Of a DNA stretch of 64,000 bases, positions 1-9,023 are shown piece after piece. The notes under the pieces are model-generated. The model was not told the origin of the DNA, searched no databases, and saw only the letters and a list, made by a program, of their open reading frames with translations. This DNA is from Paracoccaceae bacterium. GTDB lineage: Bacteria; Pseudomonadota; Alphaproteobacteria; Rhodobacterales; Rhodobacteraceae. The DNA lies in assembly GCA_014872815.1 (NCBI GenBank), contig WKFK01000012.1:1-64000 (forward strand). The letters are read 5' to 3'. Both the position numbers and the translations under genes were made by a program. Position 1 is the first letter of the stretch, and each line of letters starts with the position of its first letter.

Positions 1-1
1 C

Positions 2-160
2 CAATGGGCGCCGGGCCTGCCAAAAACCCGCTCCGGCAAAATCATGCGCCGCATCCTGCGCAAAATCGCCGAGAACGACTACGGCAGCCTCGGGGATACG
101 TCGACATTGGCGGAACCCGCCGTTGTGGACGACCTGATTGAGAACCGCATGAACCGCTAG
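2..160 (+). CDS. acs: acetyl-CoA synthetase, C-terminal fragment (5' end outside window)
   Basis: Only the last 52 codons and the TAG stop are present. The peptide begins with a [18 protein letters not shown] stretch, which is the conserved A10 motif of acyl-CoA synthetases; its lysine (KTRSGK) is the catalytic and acetylation-regulated residue in Acs. The family activates acetate to acetyl-CoA through acetyl-AMP in the cytoplasm. The tail after the motif (about 35 residues ending in NRMNR) fits the C-terminus of AMP-forming acetyl-CoA synthetase better than shorter acyl-CoA ligases. A strong terminator follows 50 bases later. Propionyl-CoA synthetase is the main alternative, because the N-terminal domains are not visible. 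Confidence 0.85.
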   Translation, partial: QWAPGLPKTRSGKIMRRILRKIAENDYGSLGDTSTLAEPAVVDDLIENRMNR

Positions 161-210
161 GTTTCCCCCGATCGCGGGCGTCGATCCATCGCCCGCGTTC
201 ACTCCCTGTC

Positions 211-238
211 GGGCCAGCTTCGCGCTGGCCCTTTTTTT
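211..238 (+). terminator. rho-independent terminator of acs
   Basis: An 8-bp stem GGGCCAGC/GCTGGCCC with a TTCGC loop is followed by seven T on the plus strand. The T-run overlaps the stop codon of the convergent MFS gene, so the two genes are packed end to end. Confidence 0.9.
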
Positions 239-1391
239 ATTCCGCCGCAGGCACCGCCACCCGCCCAGCGCGCCGCAGCGCATAAAGCGCACCGATCAGG
301 GCAGGCACAATACAGGCCGCGGACACCAGCGCCGTCATCGCAAAACCTTGCGCCTCAAACACCAGCCGGAAGGCGGCGGTGCCGACAAACATCGCCACAT
401 AGGTCGTTGCGCTGTAGAGGCCCAGAATGGCTCCGCGTTGATCGGGGGACAGCGCCGTCAGCTGACCCACCATAATATTGAGCCCCACATGATTGACCGC
501 GCCCCACATTAAACAGCCCACAAAGATGCCTGCCCCCTGCCCCGCTACCAAGGACATCAGCAGATAGACCAGCACCAGCGCGCCAAAGACCACCGGTGCA
601 GCCCGAGTTGCACCATAGCGGTCAATCAGCCGATCCAGAGGCGCAACCGCGCCAAATCCAATACCGTAGGTCAGTGCGGCCAGCCCAGCCACACCTGTGG
701 AGTAGCCCAAAACCGTGGTCATTTGCGCACCCAAAAAGCCATAAAGACCGTAAAACGCGCTCATGAAGGCCACCACGGCCAGCAGGATCGGCAACAACCC
801 CGGCACGCGGAAGGCCTTGAACGGCGACACTGCCGCCACCGCTTCGCGTTCCGCCACCTGCATGCGTGCCACCAACAGGATCAACCCGGCACTCAGCGCC
901 GCCATCCCCCCAAACACCGCCCGCCAGTGCAACACATCTGCCAGCACCGCAGAGAAGGACACCCCCGCCACAAGGCTTAAAGTCCAGCCGGTGAGCACCT
1001 TGCCCAGCGTGGCGCTCTCCTCGCCTTTGGGAGCCACATCCGCCGCCAGCCCATAGGTGGCCGGCAACGCCAGCCCAGCGCCAAAACCTGCCAGCCCCTG
1101 CGCTGCGATCAACACTGACAGGCTGGGCGCCGCCGCGCTCCCCACCAACGCTACAATCAACGCCATCAGCGCCAGGATCAACGCGCGCTTCAGGCCAATC
1201 TGATCCGCCCGCGGCGCGAGAAACAGCGCGCTCAGCGCCGTTGCCCCACCATAGACGGCAGAGGCCATCATCACATCAGACGCGACTGTCTCGTCAAAAC
1301 CCGCCGCCACATCCGCCGCAATCGGACTGAGCACCAAAGAATTGGAACCCACCACCCCGATTGCACACATCAAAACCCAAACTGGCTTCAT
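237..1391 (-). CDS. MFS transporter (DHA1-like drug/amino acid efflux type)
   Basis: This 384-residue hydrophobic protein has the pattern of about twelve membrane helices. Between helices 2 and 3 (residues 61-71) it carries RADQIGLKRAL, a version of MFS motif A (DRxGRR type). The length is typical for 12-TM major facilitator proteins of the inner membrane, which are proton-coupled importers or exporters. The start is supported by GGAGG five bases before the ATG. It is divergent from an Lrp/AsnC regulator gene 93 bp away, so local control by that regulator is likely. The substrate cannot be read from the sequence; an amino acid or related metabolite is inferred only from the Lrp neighbour. Confidence 0.85.
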   Translation of the reverse strand: MKPVWVLMCAIGVVGSNSLVLSPIAADVAAGFDETVASDVMMASAVYGGATALSALFLAPRADQIGLKRALILALMALIVALVGSAAAPSLSVLIAAQGLAGFGAGLALPATYGLAADVAPKGEESATLGKVLTGWTLSLVAGVSFSAVLADVLHWRAVFGGMAALSAGLILLVARMQVAEREAVAAVSPFKAFRVPGLLPILLAVVAFMSAFYGLYGFLGAQMTTVLGYSTGVAGLAALTYGIGFGAVAPLDRLIDRYGATRAAPVVFGALVLVYLLMSLVAGQGAGIFVGCLMWGAVNHVGLNIMVGQLTALSPDQRGAILGLYSATTYVAMFVGTAAFRLVFEAQGFAMTALVSAACIVPALIGALYALRRAGRVAVPAAE

Positions 1392-1484
1392 CTCTGCCTC
1401 CGCATTCTGGAGATTACATAGCCAAACACACGGAAGCTGTGTATGTCATAATGCAATCGATGAAAAATTCCGAATGAGGTTCAG

Positions 1485-1961
1485 ATGTCACTCAAGGACA
1501 AACAGGGTTTGGACGCCATTGACCGAAAACTATTAGGGCTTCTGAGCGCAGACGCCGAGCAAAGCTACGCCACCTTGGGAGATAAAGTTGGCCTGTCTCC
1601 GCCCGCCGTGCACGAGCGGGTCAAACGCTACAAAGCCACAGGCCGCATTTCCGGCGTGGCCGCGCTGCTCAACCCGGACATGACCGGCAAGCCCTTTCTG
1701 GCCTTCCTGCACGTGAACACCTCCGGCTGGGGCAAAACCGATGCCATCCTTGGCCTTGGAGACCTGCCGGAAGTAGAGGAAATCCATTCCGTAACTGGCG
1801 ACACCTGCATGTTGCTCAAAGTGCGGATGCAGGATTCCAAAGCCATGGAAGCGCTGCTCAAACGCATCTACGACATGCCCGAGGTGGTCAGCACCAAAAC
1901 CTACGTCGCGCTCTCAACGTCACTGGAGCGTCCGGTGCAGGCGGGCATCACCGACTTCTGA
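1485..1961 (+). CDS. Lrp/AsnC family transcriptional regulator
   Basis: The 158-residue protein has the Lrp layout: an N-terminal winged helix-turn-helix (about residues 9-60, with LDAIDRKLLGLL and the VGLSPPAVHERVKRY recognition helix) and a C-terminal AsnC ligand-sensing domain (about 70-150, with LPEVEEIHSVTGDTCMLLKV). Lrp-type proteins form dimers or octamers that bind amino acids and act on nearby promoters. It faces the MFS gene across a 93-bp gap, a common arrangement for a regulator and the exporter it controls. A GAGG Shine-Dalgarno precedes the ATG. Its effector is unknown. Confidence 0.93.
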   Translation: MSLKDKQGLDAIDRKLLGLLSADAEQSYATLGDKVGLSPPAVHERVKRYKATGRISGVAALLNPDMTGKPFLAFLHVNTSGWGKTDAILGLGDLPEVEEIHSVTGDTCMLLKVRMQDSKAMEALLKRIYDMPEVVSTKTYVALSTSLERPVQAGITDF

Positions 1962-2030
1962 CCACCACCCACATTGTGTCGGCACAATCTTTCTGTTGCC
2001 TTGGTTAACCCGCCGCCCTAGCGTGCGCCA

Positions 2031-2954
2031 ATGAACGATCATTCAGCCCACCAAGACCGCCCCCTGCTCGGCATCTTTTTGATGCTGGGATTCTGTGTGC
2101 TTGCCCCACTGGGCGACGCCATTGCCAAACTTCTGTCCGGCGCGGTGCCTCTGGGACAGCTGGTCTTCATCCGCTTTGCGGTACAGGCGCTGATCCTCAT
2201 TCCTATTGTGAGTGTCACCCGCCGCCCATGGCGCATGACACCGCGCGTGTTCAAACTGGTGGTCTGGCGCACCCTCCTGCATGTGGCGGGCATCGCCTTT
2301 ATGTTCACCGCCCTGCGCTACCTGCCGCTGGCGGATGCGGTCGCCATTGCCTTTGTCATGCCCTTTATCATGTTGGTGCTAGGCAAATATGTACTGGATG
2401 AAGAGGTCGGCATGCGCCGCCTGATGGCCTGCGTGGTCGGCTTTGCCGGCACGCTGATGGTGATTCAACCAAGTTTTGCAGAGGTCGGCGCTCCTGCGCT
2501 CCTCCCCCTTGGCGTTGCGGTGATCTTTGCCCTCTTTATGCTGGTCACCCGCCAGATCGCCAAAGACACCGATCCCATCGGCGTCCAGGCCGTCAGCGGC
2601 GTGATCGGCTCTGCTTTCATTGCCATTGCGCTCTTTGTTGGCCAATCCCTAAGCTGGCCCGCCCTGTCGCTTGCCAGTCCTGATAACAGCTATTGGGGGC
2701 TGCTGGTCGCAATTGGGATCATCGGCACCGCCGCACATCTGCTGATGACCTGGAGCCTGCGCTACGCGCCCTCCTCCACCCTCGCATCAATGCAATACCT
2801 GGAAATCCCCATCGCCGCGCTGATCGGCTGGCTGGTGTTTGGCGACTGGCCCAACGGTCTTGCCGCGCTCGGCATCTGCGTGACAATGGCCGCCGGTCTT
2901 TATGTGGTGTTCAGGGAACGGGCCAGCCTTCAGGCGTCGCAAGCAGCGTCTTAA
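2031..2954 (+). CDS. DMT superfamily transporter (EamA domains)
   Basis: The 307-residue inner membrane protein has about ten helices arranged as two EamA repeats, with the repeat boundary near residue 150. Typical signatures are the LGDAIAKLLSGAVPLGQLVFIR start and SSTLASMQYLEIPIAALIGWLVF in the second half. EamA proteins of the drug/metabolite family usually export metabolites or amino acids. The gene starts with ATG but with a weak ribosome site. Its last 44 bp overlap the end of the opposite-strand thiamine pyrophosphokinase gene, so transcription of the two converges. The substrate is unknown. Confidence 0.88.
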   Translation: MNDHSAHQDRPLLGIFLMLGFCVLAPLGDAIAKLLSGAVPLGQLVFIRFAVQALILIPIVSVTRRPWRMTPRVFKLVVWRTLLHVAGIAFMFTALRYLPLADAVAIAFVMPFIMLVLGKYVLDEEVGMRRLMACVVGFAGTLMVIQPSFAEVGAPALLPLGVAVIFALFMLVTRQIAKDTDPIGVQAVSGVIGSAFIAIALFVGQSLSWPALSLASPDNSYWGLLVAIGIIGTAAHLLMTWSLRYAPSSTLASMQYLEIPIAALIGWLVFGDWPNGLAALGICVTMAAGLYVVFRERASLQASQAAS

Positions 2955-3591
2955 CCAACTCAGGCAATAGCGCTTTGGGCAGGATCAACAGCATGCCCGG
3001 CCCATCCATTTCCAAGGTCACCGGTCCGGTGGCGGCATTGGACGTGCCAATCATACCGTCCGGCGCAAAACCCAATCCGTCGATGGGCCACTTGAGCCCC
3101 TCAGAGCGTCCCGTGACCGCCCGCATCGGAAACAGCGACACCCGCGTCCCCGCTGGCACATCCAGCGTCAGCTTCGGCGGCGCGACGCAGAGCACATCGG
3201 TCTCCCCAATCAGCACACAGCGCCGGTTTGGATAGCGCACCAGCGCATTGTGCACCGCCAGCTCATGATCCATCCGCGCGCCGGTAAAGCCCACGGCCAG
3301 CACCAAAGGCGCCTCAATGTGGCGCAGCGCCTTGTCAAAATCGGTGCTGTCCTGCTCGGTGATCTCATGCAGCCGCTCCCAGGGAATGCCCGCTGCTTGC
3401 ACCATATCCAGACTGTCCATATCCCCAATCACCGCCTCCGGCATGTGATCGGCGGCCAAACAATGCGCTGCACCGCCATCCGCCGCCACCAATGTCGGGG
3501 CCAGTGCCAATGAATCGTCTATATCGGAATCGCCCAACGATCCTGCACCAATCAGCGTGATTGGTTCCAAACTGCGAACAATAGCCGTCAT
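2911..3591 (-). CDS. thiN: thiamine pyrophosphokinase
   Basis: The enzyme transfers pyrophosphate from ATP to thiamine, giving thiamine diphosphate. The 226-residue product shows ADGGA (37-41), GDMDS (56-60) and EQDSTDFDKAL (79-89), which are conserved catalytic-site motifs of the family, followed by the C-terminal thiamine-binding beta domain. The ATG at 3591 was chosen because AGGGTGA lies just before it and the protein length then matches the family; a longer frame reaches 3759 but its extra residues look non-coding. The 3' end overlaps the neighbouring exporter gene by 44 bp. No TPP riboswitch was seen upstream. Confidence 0.9.
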   Translation of the reverse strand: MTAIVRSLEPITLIGAGSLGDSDIDDSLALAPTLVAADGGAAHCLAADHMPEAVIGDMDSLDMVQAAGIPWERLHEITEQDSTDFDKALRHIEAPLVLAVGFTGARMDHELAVHNALVRYPNRRCVLIGETDVLCVAPPKLTLDVPAGTRVSLFPMRAVTGRSEGLKWPIDGLGFAPDGMIGTSNAATGPVTLEMDGPGMLLILPKALLPELVKTLLATPEGWPVP

Positions 3592-3733
3592 TTCACCCTG
3601 CTCCGCCCCTCTCAAAAGCGCTTCGCCACAATTTGGCCCAGAAATGATACGCTGTCTTCCACAGAATCGGTCACGTTTCGACTTTCCTTTGGTGGTAGTT
3701 TGATTGGTGAGTAGTGCAAAGGACCCGCAGAAG

Positions 3734-6235
3734 ATGGTTACCAATAACAAAGTGCTCACGGTGTCTTACGGGACATTCTCCTGCACCCTGGAAGGGTTTG
3801 AGGAGTCGTTCGATACAATGAAGGCAATCGCTGAGTATTTCAGGGATCTCGCGGCGGACGACCGATACTTCGGTGCAGAGCCCCCGACCCCGGATGCTGA
3901 GATGCTTGCCCGCATCGCTGAAAAAGAAATCGCCCGCCGCGTCAGCGCGCGTTTGGATCATGGCGCCATTGTTCTGAGCGCCGGAGACCCCAAGCCCGAA
4001 ACAGAGACGCAGCCCGTGGCCGAAGCCGCGCCAGCGGCACAGCCAAAAGCTGAGGCGCAAGTAGAAGCACAACCCGCACCGCAACCCGCCCCTGTGGCGG
4101 CTGCAACTGTGGCCGCGCCAGTGGTTGAAAAGCCTGTCCAAGAGCAGGCCGCCGCTCCGGTTGTGGAAGACACACCAGTGGAAGCCATCGCTGAGGAAGA
4201 GGCTGATGCCGCTGAAGACGCTCCGATCGCAGAGGACGTGATCGAAGACGCCCCAGAGTCTGCCGAGGCCCCCGCTGTCGAGGAACGGGGTGCGGAGGAC
4301 GTGGTTGTCGAAGAGGCACCCGTAGAAGTCGACGAAGAGCCAGTTGAGGCCACACAAGCAGAAGAGCCTGTGGCAGAGGAAGCGATTGTTGAAACCGTCG
4401 AAGAAGCCGCAGCTGAGGAGACTGTTTCTGCAGACGACAACATCGCCGACAGCGTGATGGCCGCCATCGCCGAGGACAGCCTGCCGGAAGTCGAAGAGTC
4501 ACCGGTTGCTGACATCGTCGAAGAGATTGCCGAAGACGCTGTGGCAGAAGAAGCGCCTGTTGAGGCGGCCAATAACGCTGCCGAAGACGCGCCAGAGGTA
4601 GATCTGGCCGGCATCTCCGCCGCCGTGTCCGCTGTAGACGCCCTCTCTGACGATCAACTGCAAACCGATGCAGAGCTCGAAGACGACGCATCCGACCTTC
4701 TGGTTCTGGATGCCCCTGTCGAAGACAGCGAAGACCCGTTTGCCGATGAACTGGCTGAAGAGCCGTCCGAGAACACACCAGAAGCCGCCGAATGGGAAGA
4801 CGCTGACGACGAGCCTGAGTTTGAGGAAAACTCCATCGCCGCCAAGCTTGAGCGCATCCGCGCCGTGGTGGCCCGCGTCGAATCCGAGCCCGAAGCCGAA
4901 GCGGTGGACGCCGAGGACGATCAGCCAGAGCTGACCACCGTCGCCGCCACCGACGCTGCCAACATCTTTGACGAAGACCTCGCCCCAATGGACCTCACCC
5001 CGGTGAACCTGGACGAAGAGGACGACAACGAAGCCGCCGCCGAGCTGAGCAAAGCGCTAGACGACGTTGCTGAGGACGTCGAAGAGGCAGAGCTGGTGGA
5101 AGCCAAAGATGAAGCGGCAGAAGGCGTGACCGAAGAAGCGGATACGCCCGCTGCCCGCCCCCTGCGCGCCCGCGTTGTGCGCATGAAAAAGGCGGACTTC
5201 GAAAATGCCGTGGCCTCTGGAAGTCTGGAAGCGGTGGTGGACGGCGACGCAGAGGCGGCAGAAGACGCCCCGCAAACGCCCGAAGCGCCCAAGCCAACCA
5301 GCCTGACCCCAGAGGACGAAGCTGACCTGCTCGCCGAACTGGCTCAAGTCGAAGCAGAGCTGAAGCAGTCCGACGCAGCCCAGGCCGCGCCGAAGGCGGA
5401 AGCACCGCGCGAAGCCGAGCCAGAGATCGCAGAGGAAGCCCCTGTCGCGGAGGAGCCAGAAACCCGTGTAGCGGAAGAGCCCGCGGCACCGTCTGAGCCG
5501 CGCCAGCCGCAGCCCGAGCCGGACCTCACTCGCCTGATGGCCAAAGCCAGCAGCGAAATGGAAGAGCCTCAGGGCAAAGGCCGTCGCAGCGCAATCGCGC
5601 ATCTGCGCGCTGCCGTTGCCGCCACCCGCGCCGAAAAACGCGCAGGCAACGCCACCAAAGGCAAAGACGACACCGTGGCGTACCGCGACGATCTCGCCTC
5701 TGTGGTACGTGCCGTGCCAGGTGGCAAAACCGATGGTGCAAAACCTGCCAAGCCAAGCGCAGCCCCGCTGAAACTGGTGGCCGCGCAACGTGTCGACAGC
5801 CCGGAACAACCCGCTCAACAGGCGTCTGAAGGCGCACAAAAAGCCCCCCGCCGCGTCCCTGTTCGTCCGCGCCGGGTGTCTTCTGACCAACTGGACCGCG
5901 AAGAAGCCGCGAAGTCCGCTGCCCCGGTCAGCGCCAACAGCACCACGTTGAGCGGGTTTATCGACTACGCCAAAAGCGTCGGCGCGACTCAGCTGCCGGA
6001 AAGCACCGAAGCGGCCGCGGCCTATCTCACCTTTGTGGAAGGTCTGGAGCGCTTCTCTCGCCCAATGCTGATGCGTATGGCGCGCGAAGTGAACATTCCC
6101 CAGTTCACCCGCGAAGAAGGCCTGCGCAGCTTTGGCCAACTGTTGCGGGAGAAAAAGATCGACAAAGTGGCCGGTGGCCGGTTCACCGCCAACGCCTCGA
6201 TCAACTTCAAGCCGCGCGACACCAAAGCCGGGTAA
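3734..6235 (+). CDS. large acidic low-complexity protein with conserved ends (unknown function)
   Basis: The 833-residue product has three parts. Residues about 1-75 are ordinary sequence (VLTVSYGTFSCTLEGFEESF, then RDLAADDRYFGAEPPTPDAE). A central region of roughly 650 residues is dominated by Glu, Ala, Asp, Pro and Val and is predicted to be disordered and strongly acidic. The last 85 or so residues are ordinary again (LSGFIDYAKSVGATQLPEST, MLMRMAREVNIPQFTREEGL). No signal peptide or membrane segment is seen, so a cytoplasmic location is likely. ATG 3734 is preferred over in-frame TTG 3704 and GTG 3707 because the conserved-looking text begins there. A terminator follows. Such proteins in related bacteria are sometimes labelled chemotaxis or lipoprotein, but nothing here supports that. 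Confidence 0.8.
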   Translation: MVTNNKVLTVSYGTFSCTLEGFEESFDTMKAIAEYFRDLAADDRYFGAEPPTPDAEMLARIAEKEIARRVSARLDHGAIVLSAGDPKPETETQPVAEAAPAAQPKAEAQVEAQPAPQPAPVAAATVAAPVVEKPVQEQAAAPVVEDTPVEAIAEEEADAAEDAPIAEDVIEDAPESAEAPAVEERGAEDVVVEEAPVEVDEEPVEATQAEEPVAEEAIVETVEEAAAEETVSADDNIADSVMAAIAEDSLPEVEESPVADIVEEIAEDAVAEEAPVEAANNAAEDAPEVDLAGISAAVSAVDALSDDQLQTDAELEDDASDLLVLDAPVEDSEDPFADELAEEPSENTPEAAEWEDADDEPEFEENSIAAKLERIRAVVARVESEPEAEAVDAEDDQPELTTVAATDAANIFDEDLAPMDLTPVNLDEEDDNEAAAELSKALDDVAEDVEEAELVEAKDEAAEGVTEEADTPAARPLRARVVRMKKADFENAVASGSLEAVVDGDAEAAEDAPQTPEAPKPTSLTPEDEADLLAELAQVEAELKQSDAAQAAPKAEAPREAEPEIAEEAPVAEEPETRVAEEPAAPSEPRQPQPEPDLTRLMAKASSEMEEPQGKGRRSAIAHLRAAVAATRAEKRAGNATKGKDDTVAYRDDLASVVRAVPGGKTDGAKPAKPSAAPLKLVAAQRVDSPEQPAQQASEGAQKAPRRVPVRPRRVSSDQLDREEAAKSAAPVSANSTTLSGFIDYAKSVGATQLPESTEAAAAYLTFVEGLERFSRPMLMRMAREVNIPQFTREEGLRSFGQLLREKKIDKVAGGRFTANASINFKPRDTKAG

Positions 6236-6256
6236 GGCCCGCCAAATCTGCAAAAC

Positions 6257-6284
6257 AAAAGCCCGATCATCCGATCGGGCTTTT
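6257..6284 (+). terminator. bidirectional terminator
   Basis: GCCCGATC/GATCGGGC stem with a four-base loop, flanked by AAAA on the left and TTTT on the right. It can serve both the acidic-protein gene (plus) and the DCC-family gene (minus), which converge here. Confidence 0.88.
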
Positions 6285-6286
6285 CA

Positions 6287-6751
6287 TTATTGCAGCAACC
6301 TCTTGCGCAGCTGCTCATCCGGCAAGGCGCACATGTCGCCCCTGCCAAACATCGCATAGCGATTGCGTGCAATCCGGCGGTAAATCCAATCCTGCAAACC
6401 CCGCGGCAAAATCCGCAGCACCCGCAGCACATGCCCCACACCGCCAACCGTCTGCCCAACGCGTATCATCGCATCGAGCGAGCCATAGGCCCGTCCATTC
6501 ATAATCAACAGCCAGCTTTCCGGATCATCAGGCTTAAGCCCGTAATGCGCCAGAAGTGCTGTGCCCAACGCGGTCTGACCGGGACAAATCCGAAACTGCG
6601 CCTTGCTATCAAACCGCGCAATCATCCGCGCACCGAAGCTGCACAGAGCGCATTCCCCATCCATCACCGTGATCGGCCCGCTGTCGTCAAACGCAGGAAC
6701 CTTGGGATCATCTCGATATGAATACGCGTCGCGCGGAGTTAAATCAGCCAT
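6287..6751 (-). CDS. DCC family (DUF393) thiol-disulfide oxidoreductase-like protein
   Basis: The 154-residue protein carries the family signature DGECALCS at residues 31-38, with Cys34 and Cys37 in a CxxC arrangement. Further conserved features are the AQFRICPGQTALGTALLAHY block and the C-terminal WIYRRIARNRYAMFG segment. The family is named for its DxxCxxC start; a redox role is assumed from the CxxC motif but the substrate is not established. The start has a GAGAGTGAAG ribosome site. It lies downstream of purA and a DUF2842 gene on the same strand, with 115 bp between. Confidence 0.88.
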   Translation of the reverse strand: MADLTPRDAYSYRDDPKVPAFDDSGPITVMDGECALCSFGARMIARFDSKAQFRICPGQTALGTALLAHYGLKPDDPESWLLIMNGRAYGSLDAMIRVGQTVGGVGHVLRVLRILPRGLQDWIYRRIARNRYAMFGRGDMCALPDEQLRKRLLQ

Positions 6752-6866
6752 ACTTCACTCTCACCACCACACCAGGGCCCGGCAAGCCCGCACATCCGCA
6801 CACACCCAAAAACGCAAAACGGCGACACCAAAGTGCCGCCGCCCGCAAAATTCATGCAAAGCCGCA

Positions 6867-7109
6867 TTAAGGATCGTCATCAAACCGCCGTGGCGTGGCA
6901 TTGGGGTCTTCCTGCCCAATGCCTTTGAACACCGACTTGAACGGCAAAATCCACACAATCCCCAGCCCGACATACAGCAACAGTGTCACCAACACCGACT
7001 CCGGCGCAATGGTGGTTGCCAGAACAGAGGCCACCAGAATGTAGATCGGCAAGCCCACCACCAAAACCAAAAGCGCCACGCGGCGACGGCCTTTGTAACT
7101 CAATGCCAT
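6867..7109 (-). CDS. DUF2842 small membrane protein
   Basis: An 80-residue protein with two hydrophobic segments (about residues 11-33 and 38-57), a basic N-terminus (YKGRRR) and an acidic tail. The WILPFKSVFKGIGQEDP end matches the alphaproteobacterial DUF2842 family, whose function is unknown. A strong AAGGAGA ribosome site sits eight bases before the ATG. It lies 28 bp behind purA and probably shares its transcript. Confidence 0.85.
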   Translation of the reverse strand: MALSYKGRRRVALLVLVVGLPIYILVASVLATTIAPESVLVTLLLYVGLGIVWILPFKSVFKGIGQEDPNATPRRFDDDP

Positions 7110-7137
7110 GTCAGTCTCCTTTCAGAGGCTTACGCGA

Positions 7138-8451
7138 TCAATCGGCAAATGGATCTGTGACCAGAATGGTGTCTTCGCGCTCCGGGCTGGTCGACAACAG
7201 CGCCACAGGGCACTCAATCAGCTCTTCCACGCGCTTCACGTATTTCACCGCATTGGCCGGCAGATCGTTCCAGCTGCGCGCACCTTCGGTGGTCTCGCTC
7301 CAACCATCGATTTCTTCGTAAATCGGCTTGCACCGCGCCTGCTGATCTGCCGCCGTTGGCAAGTAGTCCAGCGTTTCGCCGTCCAGCTCATAGCCCACGC
7401 AAATCTTCAGTTTCTCAAAGCCATCCAGCACGTCCAGCTTGGTCAGGCAGATGCCTTTGATGCCCGAGGTCGCACAGGTCTGACGCACCAGCGCGGCATC
7501 AAACCAGCCACAGCGACGCTGACGGCCAGTGGTGGTGCCAAACTCGTGCCCACGCGTGCCCAGACGCTCGCCATCCGCATCCGGCGTGCCATCGGCATTG
7601 AGCAGCTCGGTTGGGAATGGGCCTTCGCCCACACGAGTGGTGTAGGCTTTCACAATGCCCAGCACATAATCAATCGAGCCTGGACCAATGCCCACACCGG
7701 TGGCGGCCTGACCGGCAATCACGTTGGAGGAGGTCACAAACGGATAGGTGCCAAAATCAATATCCAGCAGCGCGCCCTGCGCGCCTTCAAACAGGATACG
7801 CTTGCCCGCTTTGCGCTTCTCGTTCAGCACCTTCCAAACCGGTGCCGCATAGGGCAGGATTTCTTTGGCAATCTCTTTCAGCTGCACAATCAACGCGTCG
7901 CGGTCAATCGGCTCCACGCCCAGACCTTTGCGCAGCGGATCGTGGTGCTGCAATGCGCGGTCCACACGGGCTTCCAAAGTGGCCTCATCCGCCAGATCGG
8001 CCACGCGGATCGCACGGCGGCCCACTTTGTCCTCATAAGCCGGACCAATGCCGCGACCGGTGGTGCCAATCTTGGTGCCCTTGGAGGCGGCTTCTTCGCG
8101 CGCACGGTCCAGCTCACCGTGGAATGGCATGATCAGCGGCGTGTTCTCCGCAATCATCAGCGTCTCAGGCGTAATCTCCACGCCCTGCTCGCGCACAGTC
8201 GCAATCTCTTTCACAAGGTGCCACGGGTCCAGCACAACGCCGTTGCCGATCACGGACAGTTTGCCACCGCGCACAACGCCGGACGGCAGCGCGTGCAGCT
8301 TGTAAACCTTGCTGTCGATCACCAGCGTGTGGCCAGCGTTATGCCCACCTTGGAATCGCGCGATGACATCGGCCCGCTCGCTGAGCCAGTCAACGATCTT
8401 GCCTTTACCTTCATCGCCCCACTGAGCGCCTACAACAACAACATTGGCCAT
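7138..8451 (-). CDS. purA: adenylosuccinate synthase
   Basis: PurA joins IMP and aspartate using GTP, the first committed step to AMP. The 437-residue protein has the GTP-binding WGDEGKGK at residues 11-18 with the catalytic aspartate, the [10 protein letters not shown] block with the catalytic histidine, and the [15 protein letters not shown] region, all canonical. Length is normal for bacteria. It heads a minus-strand cluster with the DUF2842 gene. The 147-bp region upstream, shared with the divergent small membrane gene, shows no recognisable purine riboswitch or PurR-type palindrome. Confidence 0.98.
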   Translation of the reverse strand: MANVVVVGAQWGDEGKGKIVDWLSERADVIARFQGGHNAGHTLVIDSKVYKLHALPSGVVRGGKLSVIGNGVVLDPWHLVKEIATVREQGVEITPETLMIAENTPLIMPFHGELDRAREEAASKGTKIGTTGRGIGPAYEDKVGRRAIRVADLADEATLEARVDRALQHHDPLRKGLGVEPIDRDALIVQLKEIAKEILPYAAPVWKVLNEKRKAGKRILFEGAQGALLDIDFGTYPFVTSSNVIAGQAATGVGIGPGSIDYVLGIVKAYTTRVGEGPFPTELLNADGTPDADGERLGTRGHEFGTTTGRQRRCGWFDAALVRQTCATSGIKGICLTKLDVLDGFEKLKICVGYELDGETLDYLPTAADQQARCKPIYEEIDGWSETTEGARSWNDLPANAVKYVKRVEELIECPVALLSTSPEREDTILVTDPFAD

Positions 8452-8598
8452 ATCCGGTCCTTTGCAGAGAGTTCAAACCCGCGCCCTTGTAGCCATGTTG
8501 TCGGACTGGGGAAACCGCAAATCGCTTCCGGCGCCGGACAGATTGCCGCTTTTTGCGCGAGGATCACCCAAAAGGACAAGAATTCTGAGGGGACAGAT

Positions 8599-8892
8599 AT
8601 GGGGCCCTTGTTGTAGTGGCTGGTGGCATTCCTGCTTCTGATCGGCGATGTCATCCACCTCCGGGCGACCTTGCGTTCCATCGGAGGTTTCGGCATGACC
8701 GTGGTTCTGGCGGTTTTGGCCGCCGTCGCACGGGTCTTGCACGACTACAACATGCTGAGCCTCGACAATGACGCTGACAATACCTGGATGGCCATCCTCG
8801 CTTTATCCATTGTGCTGGGCATCGGCCTTGGCTGGTCCATAGTGCGCCGCATGGTGACCGGACAAGTGGATGTGGATGATGTGGAGGCGTGA
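8599..8892 (+). pseudogene. small membrane protein gene with an in-frame TAG at codon 6
   Basis: A ribosome site (GAGGGGACAG) sits correctly before ATG 8599, but the frame reads MGPLL, then TAG (8614-8616), then WLVAFLLLIGDVIHLRATLR in the same frame to the TGA at 8892. With a tryptophan codon (TGG) at the TAG it would be a 97-residue protein with helices near residues 7-17, 30-45 and 60-80. The part after the stop could only be made by re-initiation at CTG 8620, GTG 8623 (89 residues, no ribosome site) or ATG 8695. The sequence therefore suggests a recent nonsense mutation, read-through, or a base-call error. Function unknown; divergent from purA. Confidence 0.6.
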
Positions 8893-8900
8893 CCCGCCAA

Positions 8901-8944
8901 GAAACCGAGATTCAGCTTGGTTTCCTTCCGCAAAACCTGCGGAA
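8901..8944 (+). other. two adjacent hairpins after the small membrane gene
   Basis: GAAACC (8901-8906) can pair with GGTTTC (8919-8924), and directly after it TTCCGCA (8926-8932) pairs with TGCGGAA (8938-8944). There is no T-run, so this is not a standard terminator; it may be a weak transcript end or a processing site. Confidence 0.4.
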
Positions 8945-9023
8945 AACCATACTCCCATAATTTATTTGGACTTAAGACATACACGCCAAAGATGTGTCAA
9001 CTCCAATAATCAGAACGACTCAC

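Noticed and set aside
3592-3733. Possible TPP riboswitch for the thiamine kinase gene
   Set aside because: No CTGAGA-type core or matching stems were found in this stretch.
3942-6253. Long Arg/Leu/Gln-rich and Phe/Gly-rich frames opposite the acidic protein gene
   Set aside because: They reflect the low-complexity codons of the acidic gene (GAA/GCC repeats read backwards) and show no coding-like features.
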